Shown here: in pieces, positions 1 through 9,556 of the stretch
How positions within the stretch are numbered: the stretch's first letter is position 1
Layout: each line of letters starts with the position of its first letter
Source: Chara braunii
Lineage: Eukaryota > Streptophyta > Charophyceae > Charales > Characeae
Direction of reading: 5' to 3'
NCBI GenBank assembly: GCA_003427395.1
Contig: BFEA01000301.1
Span: 1,642,974-1,676,840, forward strand
Length of the DNA stretch: 33,867 nt
Notes under the pieces: generated by a model
Told to the model about the DNA's origin: nothing
The model's input: only the letters and a program-made list of their open reading frames with translations
Database searches by the model: none
Made by a program: the position numbers and the translations under genes

Positions 1-494
1 CCAACCCCGCCTCTCGCCGCACGCTACTTGGATCGATAGAATAAGCAAATCAAAAAGTGGCAGTGTATATTTCCACGTTTCAGCGGAGGATTCATTTCGT
101 TTTTGCGAAGCCATCGTGATGAACACACGCCGAACGCCGAGGACCACCAAACGTGGCCCCGTTGCGCGCTAGAAAGAGAGAGAGAGAGAGAGAGACATGA
201 ACAAAAAATGAGACGCCATCCCTGGGTGTTGCTGTGCGCCACGGCGTAGTCGTGGCGGGGTCCACTTGTTATTATTAATGAGAGAAGGTTAAGATTGGTG
301 AAGAGGAGGAGGAAGGNGGAGAGAGAGAAGGGGGATTTGTCATTGGTCTTGCTGGTGTACTTGTTCTTCTTCTTCTTCTTCTTTACGTCTCCTCTGGTTT
401 TTATCTCTTTGCAAGTGCTTTCATTTCTTTCGCAATTGGGTGGCATTGTCTTTCATTGTGAATTTGCACTTGCTTAATGACCAGGATCGTAACA
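1..494 (+). repeat. Putative 5' LTR remnant of element E1 (left end outside window)
   Basis: The stretch ends in ...AACA and is followed after two bases by a sequence matching the plant initiator-Met tRNA primer-binding site, which is how a 5' LTR normally ends. It carries a (GA)n run at about 173-195, a (TTC)n run at about 366-382 and one N at 317. I could not find a matching copy downstream of the E1 pol, so its identity as an LTR rests on the PBS alone. Open frames here are low-complexity and not gene-like. Confidence 0.4.
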
Positions 495-496
495 AT

Positions 497-508
497 TGGT
501 ATCGGAGT
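497..508 (+). promoter_or_regulatory. Primer-binding site (initiator-Met tRNA type) of E1
   Basis: TGGTATCGGAGT matches the usual plant LTR-retrotransposon primer-binding site TGGTATCAGAGC at 10 of 12 positions. It lies two bases after a CA-ending LTR-like sequence and about 1.3 kb before gag. It would prime minus-strand DNA synthesis. Confidence 0.6.
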
Positions 509-1812
509 GGACTTACTTGCTGGCGAGAGGTGTTAGTCACCCTAACCCTAATTCCGAGTTAGGTTAGGGCTAACCTAATCTCGGATTAGGGTTGGGAAGT
601 TAGGGTTAAGATGGGCAGCGAGGTATGGGGATGCTGCCCCCACCTGGTTAGGTCATGTAGGGTCGACATTGGACCCAACCAGGTTGCTTGAGTGAATGTA
701 TGGGGTGGCGAGACACAAAGGAGGCTGTTTGGAGTAAGCGAGAGGGAGTAGAGAGTGAGAGGTACTCGCACCTGGAATATGGACTTCAGGAAGACATTGA
801 GTGACTTTTGGGCTTCCCCTCAAGAGGGAGACTTGATCGGAGGCTGCCATATCTGCATCGGATTGCTGCAAGTTCCTACTTTGGTCTTCAGGCATCGACG
901 AGGGATTCGGCGTTGCAACAAGGGTGTAGGAAGGCCCTCTTAGTCATGCTAGGACACTTCGTGTAGTGGTAGCTAGGGGTCAGGAGGACTTATATGAGAG
1001 GGGAGTGACTCGTTATCCATCTTTGGAGGCCGGGCCTCACAGGTAAGTGTCGTGTGACCTGGGTAAGCCCATGAGAGGTTGCTTGGTGCTTCATGGCCTA
1101 TTGGGGGTGTGCTGGGTTCTCTTCCTCTTCTCTGCGGTCTTGGTTGTGTGTGTGAGCTTGCGGATTGCTTTCTCACTTGATGGATGGATGGATGATGTAT
1201 CTGCTCTAAATGACATATCTTTCTACGGTGCAATGTCTTTTCATTTCTGATTGGTAGTAGGGGTAAGTTCTTGCTGAAAGTTGTCTTTTCCTTTTCAGTA
1301 CGGTAGAGACAGTTTGGGGCTGGCTTGGTACCCCTGTCTCGTTAGACCTGGTCCACGACCTACTTGGGACCTTTTGGGACCAGTGGGACCAGGCCCAACG
1401 GGACAGGACCCTTCGGGCCTAGATCTGCAGGGGGGAACACGCGGACAGCAAGGGCATTCCTTTCAAGGGAATCTTGACTGGTCTTACCGCATGTGATCAC
1501 ATACTGCCCCGCGTCTGGCTCGGCGACTGTCTGCACCCCTCGAAATCTCCATTGCTGCAGATTAGTCTTCTTCATCTGATTTATTGTGATGCATGCCCCC
1601 TGTCAGGTTAGACAAGAGGGGATCTCCAGCTGATCTGATCGGGCCCGTTCTAAAAAATCAGACCTCTCTGTTGTTTTATTTTTTATTCATTTTTTTTTAT
1701 TATTCTTCTGCTGCGTGCCACGCTCTAAGTCCAAATGATTCGCCGCTCCGGCTAGGAGTTCTACCTTCCTCTCTGAGTGGTTTTCTGTTTGTTTCTTTCA
1801 CCTGAACTATCT
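509..1812 (+). other. E1 untranslated leader, with a candidate intron 1043-1298
   Basis: No coding frame here looks real. Splice-like signals run in the sense direction: a consensus donor CACAG|GTAAGT with GT at 1043-1044, and a strong acceptor, a pyrimidine run ending TTTTCAG at 1298. A branch-like TTCTGAT lies upstream of the acceptor. The resulting intron would be 256 nt, inside the leader. A GGGACC-rich patch lies at 1367-1412. The leader length of about 1.3 kb is similar to those of E2 and E3, but the sequence is different. Confidence 0.45.
544..593 (+). repeat. 50-bp near-perfect palindrome with telomere-like CCCTAA/TTAGGG motifs
   Basis: The left arm starts AACCCTAAT and the right arm ends ATTAGGGTT. 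The two 24-nt arms pair through CCGAG/CTCGG and TTAGGTTAG/CTAACCTAA blocks around a GG centre, with only small indels. It lies 36 nt downstream of the PBS, so in genomic RNA it would form a long hairpin in the packaging/leader region. The telomere-like hexamers look like part of this hairpin rather than a telomeric array. Confidence 0.85.
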
Positions 1813-3588
1813 ATGTCCGACATCGAGACGCGTGCGCAGACAACGAAAAGAGAGGAAAGGGAGAGAGAAGGTGGTTTGTTTGAGAGTGTGAGGAGGGGCA
1901 AGAGGAGTGTTCGTCCAAACGCAAGGAGAGAGCGGACCCCTCTTGAGAGTTTTACTGACACCCCTTCCTTCGGCATGGCGGTCATCACATCTGCCCAATG
2001 GCAGGCCATGCTGGACGCAGCAGACGAGAGCCAGAAACCGTTCTTTCGAAAGTTGTATGACGACGCCGTACAGAAGGAAAGGGAGGCAGAGGTAACAGCT
2101 AGAGCTACAAGCATAGCTGCTCAGGAGGCCCTCCTACAGGTCCCGGAGGCCGATGCTGACCGGTTCCAGGAGAGGCTAGCTGCTGCCGTCGCAGCCTTGG
2201 TTCGACTACGGAACTTGGAAGATCTCGAGGCCCGCGTAGCAGTGCTGGAGCAGCGGAACCAAGAGGTGCAGGCTGAGGTAACCAGCCTTAAACAGTCCCA
2301 AATGTCTGCCCCCCGCCCTCCTAACCCTCGGTCTGCTGTAGTCCCGGTCTCTCAATCAAACACGGCCCTCATAGTTAGATCAAGTGGAACCATGGCAAGC
2401 GCAGTAACCGGTGCCAGCTCCTCGAGCGGCAGCGCCGGCAGATCAGCGCTGGTCATGGTCCCAAATGCAGGGACTTCAGCCCAAAACGCCACAGTCCTTA
2501 CTGGCGTTCAGTACAACAGTCCCATGGTGGACAAGCGGGCGGCCACGCTGCCGTCCAAGTTCGATGGGAAGGCAGACATCACCTCTTGGATTAGTTCCAT
2601 GCGGTCGTACTTCGAGGTCATGCGGACACCGCAAGAGGATCGAAGTATGATCATGGGAACTAATATTGAGCTCGCCGTACGAAACCACATTGAGCTCCAA
2701 GCTGTCGCTGCAGGCTATGAACGCATAGACCTGACTGAATGGCTGAAGGTCACCCCTGTCCGAGCTCTTGAGGATCTTCTCCTTGACCGGTACCAGGATA
2801 AACATGTTGCGCTCAAGGCTAGGCTGAAGCTTGAGGTCCTCAAGGGCCAAACATGGAGGTCGTCCATGCAGGCTTTGGTATAGCACTTGACTGGTCTGTT
2901 CACCACTCCGGATCTGGGAACGACTGACGTGTCTTGTGTGGATGTAGTCATGGGAGTGGCCCCAAAAGAATACCTCTCCCTGCTAGCACTCAAGGACCAC
3001 ACCACCTGGCGAGAGCTCATGAAGCACCTAGTCAACCTAGAGGCCAAGGACCTCGCCAGGCGCAAGAAGGCGCCTGCTGCAGGTGGGAAACCACAACGCA
3101 AGCGGTTTGGAAACAGCAACCAGCTTGCGTTGCATGATCATCGGGAGGCTGAAGATCAGTCCTATGCGGATGATCTGTCTCTAGGTGACGATCTAGAGAC
3201 GGACTCCGATGCGGGCTGTTCCGCATCAACCATTGAGTGTGACAGAAATGATGATGAAAAACTTAATGCATTAAAAAAGACTGCTTCAAAAAAGGGGCCT
3301 AACTGTGGTTCGGGTAAGGGAACTGTCGTACACCTTCCCAAAAATGCTAAGATCCCTGAGAAACCGGAGGACGCTTCTACCAAGCCTTGAGAAACCCTCC
3401 GCATCAGCCAAAAAGAATGGGAAAGAAGGTCCAAACTGCGCATATGCTTGCATTGTCAAAAGCCTGGGCATGCTGTGCAGGATTGCTATCGTCTTCAGGG
3501 AACAGGCAAGGGGCGTAGAGGAGACATCAGCGCTCTCTACGACAAGGGAAGCCGAGCAGCCAATCGCGGGCCCTTCCGAGGAGCCTAG
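1813..3588 (+). pseudogene. E1 gag polyprotein (capsid plus CCHC zinc knuckle), with two in-frame stops
   Basis: Gag builds the retrotransposon particle. I place the start at the ATG encoding MSDIET because E2 and E3 gag also begin MSD. The N-terminal half contains a charged coiled-coil region (about residues 85-175) and a Ser/Ala-rich linker. A capsid-like part follows (SKFDGKADITSWISSMRSYF region). One frame runs through the gene but is interrupted by TAG at 2881-2883 and TGA at 3388-3390. Past the second stop the same frame encodes a perfect CX2CX4HX4C knuckle (CLHCQKPGHAVQDC, 3445-3486) and ends at TAG 3586-3588. The protease frame overlaps its 3' end in a different phase, as in elements that use frameshifting. 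Non-functional as read. Confidence 0.85.
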
Positions 3589-4159
3589 ATCTGATCAGCA
3601 GCTTGCTCTTGAAGCTCGAACTAATGCTGATTCCAAGGTTGGTGTAGTCCAAATGTTATTCACTGAGCCTTGGGAGGAGTCTAAAGAAGTTGACTTCCAC
3701 GCCCACATGGAGCACTGGCTGCAGCTCAAGCGGCAACGCCGTGTTCAAGGGGGTGTGGAGCTGACTTTCTTTAAACTACTCATTAACCGCCGATATATCG
3801 GTGTGCTGATTGACAGTGGTTCAACCACTAATTTCTTCTCTCCGAACGGGATTCGTAAGGCGGGCCTGGGTATGAAGCAAGTGGAACTGCAGATCCCTTG
3901 CCGGACTCAGGTGGGCAACCAAGAGGTTGTCACTTCCACTCATGCTGTCAAAGGTGTGCGCATCACCTTTGACAAAGATCGCACTGTCACACATGAGCTG
4001 AATTTTTATGTCCTGGACAAGTGTCCTTTCGACGCGGTCATTGGCTTGGGCTGGCTAAAGGCTCATTGCTTAAGGACCACGTGGGCGGACAATCAGTTCG
4101 TGGTACTTGATGCCAAGGGGAACGAGCGTACCGTCTTATTAGATGATAGAAGTGTTTAG
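3305..4159 (+). pseudogene. E1 retropepsin-type aspartic protease region
   Basis: This frame overlaps the gag 3' end and carries a retropepsin domain. The active-site motif LIDSGSTTNF has its Asp codon at 3812-3814 (about residue 170). A second conserved block, DAVIGLGWL, lies near 4036-4062. Retropepsins cut the Gag-Pol polyprotein. The domain looks complete, but the frame stops at TAG 4157-4159 instead of continuing into RT, and no RT follows. The part before about 3560 is probably only an open frame overlapping gag. Confidence 0.8.
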
Positions 4160-4244
4160 AAGCAGAGTAGGGGCCCTTATAGACTCAGGGGCCACCCGCA
4201 GTTACATTAGCCGTAGGGCGCTCTACGCTCTCGTCGTACAATAG
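4155..4244 (+). pseudogene. Second, orphan retropepsin motif fragment
   Basis: In a third frame, just after the E1 protease, the sequence encodes VGALIDSGATRSYISRRA with the Asp codon at 4182-4184. This is a protease active site of the E2/E3 style (DxGSTRNFISRA), different from the complete E1 domain 370 bp upstream. It ends in TAG 4242-4244. It marks a chimeric or rearranged junction rather than a second working protease. Confidence 0.6.
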
Positions 4245-5945
4245 AGAACTCTACGCTCTCAGGCAGACTTTAGAGCACTGGAAGCATTATCTGCTTGGGA
4301 GGCACTTCAAAGTATATTCGGACCATGAGACGCATAGATGGGTAAAGACCCAGACCAAGATGACAGCTAAGTTAACTAGGTGGGCCGCTGAGATAGACCA
4401 ATATGACTTTGAGCTCAAACCGGTCAAAGGCAAGTACAATGTAGTTGTGGATGCTCTGAGTAGAAGATCAGACTACTTTGGAGCCATAGTGCACTATCTG
4501 GACATAGGAAAGGACCTGCAAGAGAAAGTCCGACAAGAGTATGCGCAGGATCCTATCTATAGTGATCTCCTCAAGAGAGTTAAGGAGGCCCCAGAGACCG
4601 AACCAGACTACCGCACTACTGAGGGACTATTGTTTGGGAAGACTAATGTAGTAGACCGCCTGTGCATCCCCAAGAGTGAGGAGATCCGTAGTCTAATCCT
4701 AGGGGAATGCCATGACACAGAGGGACACTTCGGACTTTAGCCAATCTGATGAGACTTTAGCCAATGTGATGCGTGCGTATACCTGGTCAGGAATGAAAGC
4801 TGACTGCATAGAGTACGTTCGCAGTTGCAAAGTTTGCCAGCGAAACAAGACCACTACGCGTTCCTCTAGGTCTTCTCCACTGATTTTATGGATGCCGGTG
4901 TGAAGAGTAGACACGTCCAGAGCCATGTCATGGTCATAGTTGACCGATTTAGCGAGTATGAGGCACGTACGGATCTAGTTATACGAAAGTTCTTTGATTT
5001 TTGGGTTAGTGAGAATGGAGTCCCGCTGTCAATAGTTAGTGATAGAGAAGTCGCTTCACCAGCCAGAAATGGCAAGAACTCATGGGAGTTTACGGATCTA
5101 AGTTGTTGATGTCGTCTGGCCGCCACCCAGAGACCAACGGTCAGACCGAGCAAATGAACAAGATCCTACAGCAAGTTCTGCGCATGTACATTAGACCCGA
5201 CCAGATCAACTGGGACGAGATGTTGCCTAAGGTCGCTAGCGCATACAATAACAGCGTGCATCTGTCCACCTGTCGCACTCCCAATGAGCTGCACAAGTCC
5301 TTTGGACCGCGCAGACCATTTGAAGGACTGAACTGGGATCAGGTTCATAGGCTACCGCCCGGTACCAGGGAGTTTGCGATACAGCACGAGAAAGAATTAG
5401 CTACCGTTGTTGAAAACCTCAGGAAGGCCCAATACAGAATGATAGAACAGGCTAGTAAGCACCGTCGCCCCTCGGAGTTTCAGGTAGGCAACCTAGTCTG
5501 GGTCAAGTCTAAAGAGTTTGCAACTGAGGAGCACATTTCGCAGAAGTTACTACCTGCATATAGAGGACCGTGGCCGGTTCTAGAAGTCAAGGGCGGAGAG
5601 GATGGGCCGTCCTACACAATAGAAATTCCAGTACACCTCCACACTTACCCTGTATTCCATTCCTCAAAGTTGTTGCCTTGTGTCACAAGTCAACAATTCC
5701 CTTCAAGAAGATCCATGATCCCACCGGATATGGATGGAAGATATGACATTGACGCCATTATAGATGAAGATGTGTTCAGGACAGGAGGTAGAGGTCATCC
5801 ACAGAAACTGTATAAGGTCTGGTTTGCTTATCAGGAACCGGAAGAAGACCGCTGGTTTACTAGGACAAAACTTCTAGAAACAGCTCCCGACATAGTCAGA
5901 GCCTATGAGCGTGATAAGAAGGGTAAAGGTCCGGCCTTGGACTGA
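4243..5945 (+). pseudogene. E1 pol 3' part: RNase H end, integrase, chromodomain-like tail; RT deleted
   Basis: It starts abruptly inside RNase H (RELYALRQTLEHWKHYLLGR, then VVDALSRR). The integrase zinc-binding HHCC region follows (HDTEGHFGL ... CKVCQRNK), then core motifs with the acidic residues in DFMDAG, VSDRE and GQTEQMN, and the SH3-like segment VWVKSKEF...ISQKLLPAYRGPW. The tail (YDIDAIIDED...WFTRTKLLETAPDIVRAYE) resembles a chromodomain. The frame changes at least three times: a 20-bp tandem duplication near 4733-4770, a shift with loss of the linker before DFMDAG near 4880, and another shift near 5075-5090. The last segment, from 5082, is open. All of RT and the first half of RNase H are missing. 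Confidence 0.85.
4733..4770 (+). repeat. Short tandem duplication (20-bp period) breaking the integrase frame
   Basis: GACTTTAGCCAATCTGAT at 4733-4750 recurs with one mismatch at 4753-4770. The offset of 20 is not a multiple of three, so it shifts the frame within the HHCC domain, between HFGL and TLANVMRAYTW. Confidence 0.8.
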
Positions 5946-5970
5946 AATATTCTCGGAGGACCTTGAATTT

Positions 5971-5983
5971 AGGACGGCGGGAG
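5971..5983 (+). other. Candidate polypurine tract of E1
   Basis: AGGACGGCGGGAG lies 26 bp after the integrase stop and directly before a TG dinucleotide that could start the 3' LTR. It is purine-rich but interrupted by two pyrimidines. Confidence 0.4.
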
Positions 5984-6965
5984 TGAAACGGTTTTCACCT
6001 CTTTGCAGTAGCAAACGCAGATCCCAGGGTTCGATCCCTAGACCTTGCCCTACCTGTGTACAGTACCTGTGTATACCCCGAAACTTGAACCTGTGAACCT
6101 GTGTATTCGTAAACAGTGGGTAGGCTGTCGTAGGTCCGTAGGTAGCAAGGGTTCGGTCTGTAGACCTGTAGAATAGAAGTCTTAGCGAGTTCCAGAAGTC
6201 TTAGCTGTAGCCCTTCTAGAAGGTCAGCAAGTGGGCAAGTGGTGAGTCAAGTGGTGGACTAACTGCAGTGCAATTGCAGTATGACCTCGGTAGGTTAGCA
6301 GTGAGTCCCCACTCAGTCAGCGGTAAGGTCCAGTCAGTCCCAGTCCGGTTCAGCAAGTACCACAAGGGACTGTGAGCACCATGGGCCGATGGCAAAGGGC
6401 AGACCAACGAGTTTCAGAAGTATAAATCAAGAGGCAGCGCCCAGCCATTCATTCATTCCTGCGTGAGCCATGCGGAAACGTTGCCACAGCGACTTGTGCA
6501 AGGAGGTCTGCAGTGAGCCCGGAGCTGAAGTGGGCGAGAGAGATGGAGCGTAGCATAGCGATAGGGTAGTTGCGGCCATAGCCGTCATAGCTAGAGTTAG
6601 TGTGTAGTGAGTCTGTGTGTGTGTGTGTGAGTTCAGAGAGTCGCGTGTGGGATATCCAGGGTGATCCGGTGTATGCGAACAGTGAGTTGTTTGGGCGCTG
6701 AGTCGCCATAGCCAATTGAAAGTGAACTTATATCTGGATGCCATATCTCTGAGTTTTGAGTGGGCGCATGTCGCCAGTTTGCTGCGCTACTGTTTACATG
6801 CATGAAAAGTGTGAATGAAAGCGAGTCTGATTGCAGGAGGTCCCCATTTTTTTCGCTTCTCTCTTGTCGTATTTGTTGTCAGAAATGGTTAGCATCATTA
6901 GATGTAGGTCTATATTTCCGTCATTTCGGGAGGCCGACTAGATTTGGTCGCCTGACACCGGGATA
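5984..6965 (+). repeat. Probable 3' LTR of E1 (right end not defined)
   Basis: This follows the E1 pol and the candidate polypurine tract and begins TGAAACGG. It contains a TATA-like TATAAATC at 6421-6428 about midway, as expected for an LTR promoter, and no coding frame. It runs up to the abrupt start of an unrelated integrase fragment near 6969. I found no clear match to 1-494, so the two ends may belong to different copies or be too diverged to match by eye. A tRNA B-box-like GGTTCGATCCC lies near 6029-6039. Confidence 0.45.
6421..6428 (+). promoter_or_regulatory. TATA-box-like element in the E1 3' LTR
   Basis: TATAAATC sits in the middle of the presumed LTR. Transcription would start some 25-35 bp downstream, near 6450-6460. 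Position and sequence are the only support. Confidence 0.45.
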
Positions 6966-6968
6966 GAG

Positions 6969-7571
6969 TCCAACGGCTACCCCCAGGAGCACAAGAGTTT
7001 GCAGTTCTGTATGAAGAAGATGTAAGGAAAATCAAGGAAAACATTCAAAAAGACCAACTTCAAATGATTAAATAGGATAACAAACATCTTTGGCCATCAG
7101 AGTTCAACGAAGGAGATCTTGTTTGGGTCAAGTCTAAAGAATTTTCCTTGGAAGAAAATGTATCACAGAAGCTTCTACCTGTCTACTACGCACCCTGGGA
7201 AGTTATGAAGGTGATTGGGGATACTGATGGACCATCATACAGAATAGCCGTAACACCACACCTTAAGACATACCCTGTTTTTCACGCGTCTAAGCTACTG
7301 GCATATGTAGAAGGACATGATTTTCCCACCAGGCCATATATGTTTCCTCCTCCAGCCATATATGTTTCCTCCTCCAATGGATGGTGGCTATGAAGTTGAG
7401 AAGATACATGGATATTTTTCTACAAGTGGCAGAGGAAGACCACATAAGCAGTTCAAGGTAAGGTTCAAGTCTCAACCCCCTTCCAAAGCTGGTTGGTTCA
7501 GTAAGAAAGTGCTTTTACCTACTGCTCTTGATATAGCATATGCATATGAGCGTGGTTTGAAAGAGAACTAA
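6969..7571 (+). pseudogene. Orphan integrase C-terminal fragment (E1b)
   Basis: It begins abruptly at a sequence encoding RLPPGAQEFAVLYEED, which aligns with the E1 segment RLPPGTREFAIQHEKE. It continues through DLVWVKSKEF, VSQKLLPVYYAPWEV and TYPVFHASKL to a chromodomain-like tail ending DIAYAYERGLKEN. An in-frame TAG at 7073-7075 replaces the Gln of E1 (MIEQ), fitting CAG to TAG. A 22-bp tandem duplication at 7333-7376 shifts the frame between RPYMFPPP and MDGGYEVE. The fragment is related to E1 but clearly a separate copy. Everything upstream of the integrase tail is absent. Confidence 0.85.
7333..7376 (+). repeat. Perfect 22-bp tandem duplication
   Basis: The unit beginning GCCATATATGTTTCC occurs at 7333-7354 and again at 7355-7376 without mismatch. 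Reading with a single unit restores the conserved order RPYMFPPPMDGGY seen in related integrases, so this duplication is the cause of the frameshift. Confidence 0.9.
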
Positions 7572-8739
7572 GTTTAAAGAATTTCTGCGATGGAACTCCA
7601 AAATTGGGCTGGCAGGAATGCAGTAACCCGCTCAAAAATGTCTATGTTGTCGGCCAAGGGGGCCACCCGCAGGCCACAAAACGGCCCTCAGGCCCTACGT
7701 CCGACTGTGGGGAACAGAACCCCTGAAACCTGGCTTCAGAGGCCCTGCGCCCTTCAGTTGACCGAAGTCAACTGTATGTCGGAATATTGAGGGTCACAAG
7801 TAGTCTTCATGGACCGAGTCCAGGCCGCCGATGAGACACACACACTTGGTTGTACACAGGTATCCAGACAACATTCGGTCGAAGTGGAAGTCTGCAACTG
7901 TACGAGATCCAGGCTGTCGGCTGTGAGTCAATATGCGCATCCGTACGTGAGAGACCAGAGGCTGGTCAACTTCGTCAACACTATTTATTGACCCTGCCCC
8001 TGTGAGACTGTGGCTTTGCGTGCTGGCGCCTCTCTGCCTCTGGGGCCAGCTGTCTTCTTGTATGCTGATAAGGCACTTGCCACGCTGTCTTCGACATTGC
8101 TGACGTGGCGCATGCCACACTGTCTTTATTACTGATTGGAATGCGACAAGGAGGTAGATCGGGATCTGTGGGATTGATTGAGTGAGAGAGAGGAGACTTA
8201 CCTGTTGATTCTGTCGACATTGCGCGCTGCAGAGACATTTCATGGGGGATCTGTGCCTACGAGGCACTACGTTGTGATCAGATCTCGTCAGGCTCGTTTC
8301 TGGGACACTGTTTGCTGACGTGGAGGAGAGGAGATGCCCGAAGAAGAAGTGGAGATTGAGGGGTTTCTGTCTATGTGGACATTGATGGATACTTTTTTCT
8401 TCCATCCTAAGTCTATTCTCCCACTCTCCTCCTTCGTCCTTCAGTTATGAGACATTGTACTATAGATCACATTTCATGATTATTGGAGACATTTATCAGC
8501 GCTGAGTTATCTTGTATTTCGACACTTGACGAGTTTCCTCCAGACTGGGTTCATTACATGATTTAAACATTGTGGAAAAGGACTTGTTCCTTGCCTTTCA
8601 ACATCTTGCTTGTGGAAATGGAGTTCTTCCCTATAATTTGTATAGGAAGTTTGGTTCCTTATCTCACATGTTCCCTGGTGGTAGTTGAACGGTCGTGCTG
8701 AACTGTGTGGTTGGGTGCTGGGTGGCCTCTTCTCTGCAG
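7572..8739 (+). other. Non-coding region after E1b, possibly LTR-derived, then host intron-like sequence
   Basis: No convincing gene. The first part (to about 8400) has the style of the LTRs in this window: a GGCC-rich start near 7640-7700 and a segment at 8191-8230 resembling E2 LTR sequence near 10470-10510 (gagaC-T/A-TACCTG followed by GACATTG). On the minus strand 8196-8204 reads CAG|GTAAGT, a perfect splice donor, also seen antisense in other LTRs here. From about 8400 base composition changes to ordinary AT-richer sequence, ending in a pyrimidine tract and AG at 8738-8739. Confidence 0.35.
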
Positions 8740-8826
8740 GCAGTCATGCTGTTTTATCTGCAACAGTATGGTCAAGTGGCAAAAATACTAGAGCCATTGT
8801 CACATAACTTGGAGCCTTTAGATGAG
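8740..8826 (+). CDS. CNOT10: Internal exon resembling CCR4-NOT complex subunit 10 (CNOT10)
   Basis: This 87-bp stretch is open, begins after a strong acceptor (CTCTTCTCTGCAG) and ends at a strong donor (GAG|GTGAGT). It is exactly 29 codons, phase 0 at both sides. It encodes AVMLFYLQQYGQVAKILEPL followed by SHNLEPLDE. I recognise this as the TPR-like segment of CNOT10, whose human and plant versions read AVILYHLRQY... and ...NIEPIDE in the same order. CNOT10 is a helical-repeat scaffold that joins CNOT11 in a module of the CCR4-NOT deadenylase, which shortens mRNA poly(A) tails. No neighbouring exon was found in the window, so it could be one exon of a gene with very long introns or a captured fragment. 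It is the only host-like coding sequence I see. Confidence 0.72.
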
Positions 8827-9374
8827 GTGAGTATGGAAATGGGGGTATTGCCAGGGTTGGTATTAGTAGGGACTGGATTGTGATCAAGAATAACATGTGT
8901 TTGGCAAGTGGCAATGTTGGGGGGGAAAATGATAAATTCAAACAATGGCACAAGAGCTACTTATCTGCAATGTATGATGAGTGCAGAAGAATGCGTGGAG
9001 AGTAGCCCTGAGGATGTGACACTGTGGGGCTCCTTTTTCCAGTGAACCATTTAGTAAGCTATGTATTGTAGAATGTGTGTACAACTCTCCCACAGTGCAC
9101 ATGCAGCCCCCATGCTACATTCGTTCTCGTTTTGTGGTGCAAAAAGCAGAAGTCATGGTACGTGACAGGTGTGACGGTTTGCGGGTCCCTAGTACTACAT
9201 ACTGGACGAATTTCATGTACAGTCCATTGTGCAGATATAATCTACACAAAGTCTATACACGGTCTATGAATAGTCTATGTGCAGTCCATAGTACATACTG
9301 GCCAAGTTTCATGTACGTAATCCATTGTGCATATTTATTATTTAGTCTATACCATACTTGCAACCGCACGAGCT
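8827..9374 (+). other. Presumed intron sequence after the CNOT10-like exon
   Basis: It begins with the splice donor GTGAGT. No further exon of the same protein is recognisable, and no transposon protein is encoded. Its AT-richer composition is unlike the surrounding LTRs. Confidence 0.4.
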
Positions 9375-9483
9375 GCACCCGCACAGACCGGATCCGTGCG
9401 GAGATCCGTACAGGGGGTGCTCGATCTCCGCACATTCCGCACCCGCACAGACCGGATCCATGCGGAGATCCGTGCGGGGGGTG
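9375..9483 (+). repeat. Two 45-bp GC-rich repeats with self-complementary arms
   Basis: Copies at 9375-9419 and 9439-9483 both start GCACCCGCACAGACCGGATC, 64 bp apart, differing at a few positions. Each contains CCGGATCC and GCGGAGATCCGT, and the spacer contains GATCTCCGCAC, so the region can fold on itself. It is directly followed by the (TTA)n tract. Confidence 0.8.
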
Positions 9484-9493
9484 GCCGTGCGGA

Positions 9494-9496
<3 letters not shown>

Positions 9497-9555
<59 letters not shown>

Positions 9556-9556
9556 T
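9497..9556 (+). repeat. (TTA)n microsatellite, about 20 units
   Basis: An uninterrupted TTA/ATT run. It creates spurious poly-Tyr, poly-Ile and poly-Asn reading frames. Confidence 0.95.

Noticed and set aside
24-446. 140-codon minus-strand ORF and overlapping plus-strand ORF
   Set aside because: Low-complexity Lys, Ser-Leu and Phe runs from GA and TTC repeats, and an N inside. No domain.
541-610. Interstitial telomere array
   Set aside because: The telomere-like words are arranged as one palindrome and not as a tandem head-to-tail array.
2881-2883. Programmed stop-codon readthrough in gag
   Set aside because: The stop falls inside the capsid domain, not at the gag end, and a second stop precedes the zinc knuckle. 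Decay is the simpler explanation.
6010-6045. tRNA gene or SINE suggested by a B-box-like GGTTCGATCCC
   Set aside because: No acceptor stem, anticodon arm or good T-stem pairing could be formed around it, and no A box is found at the right distance.
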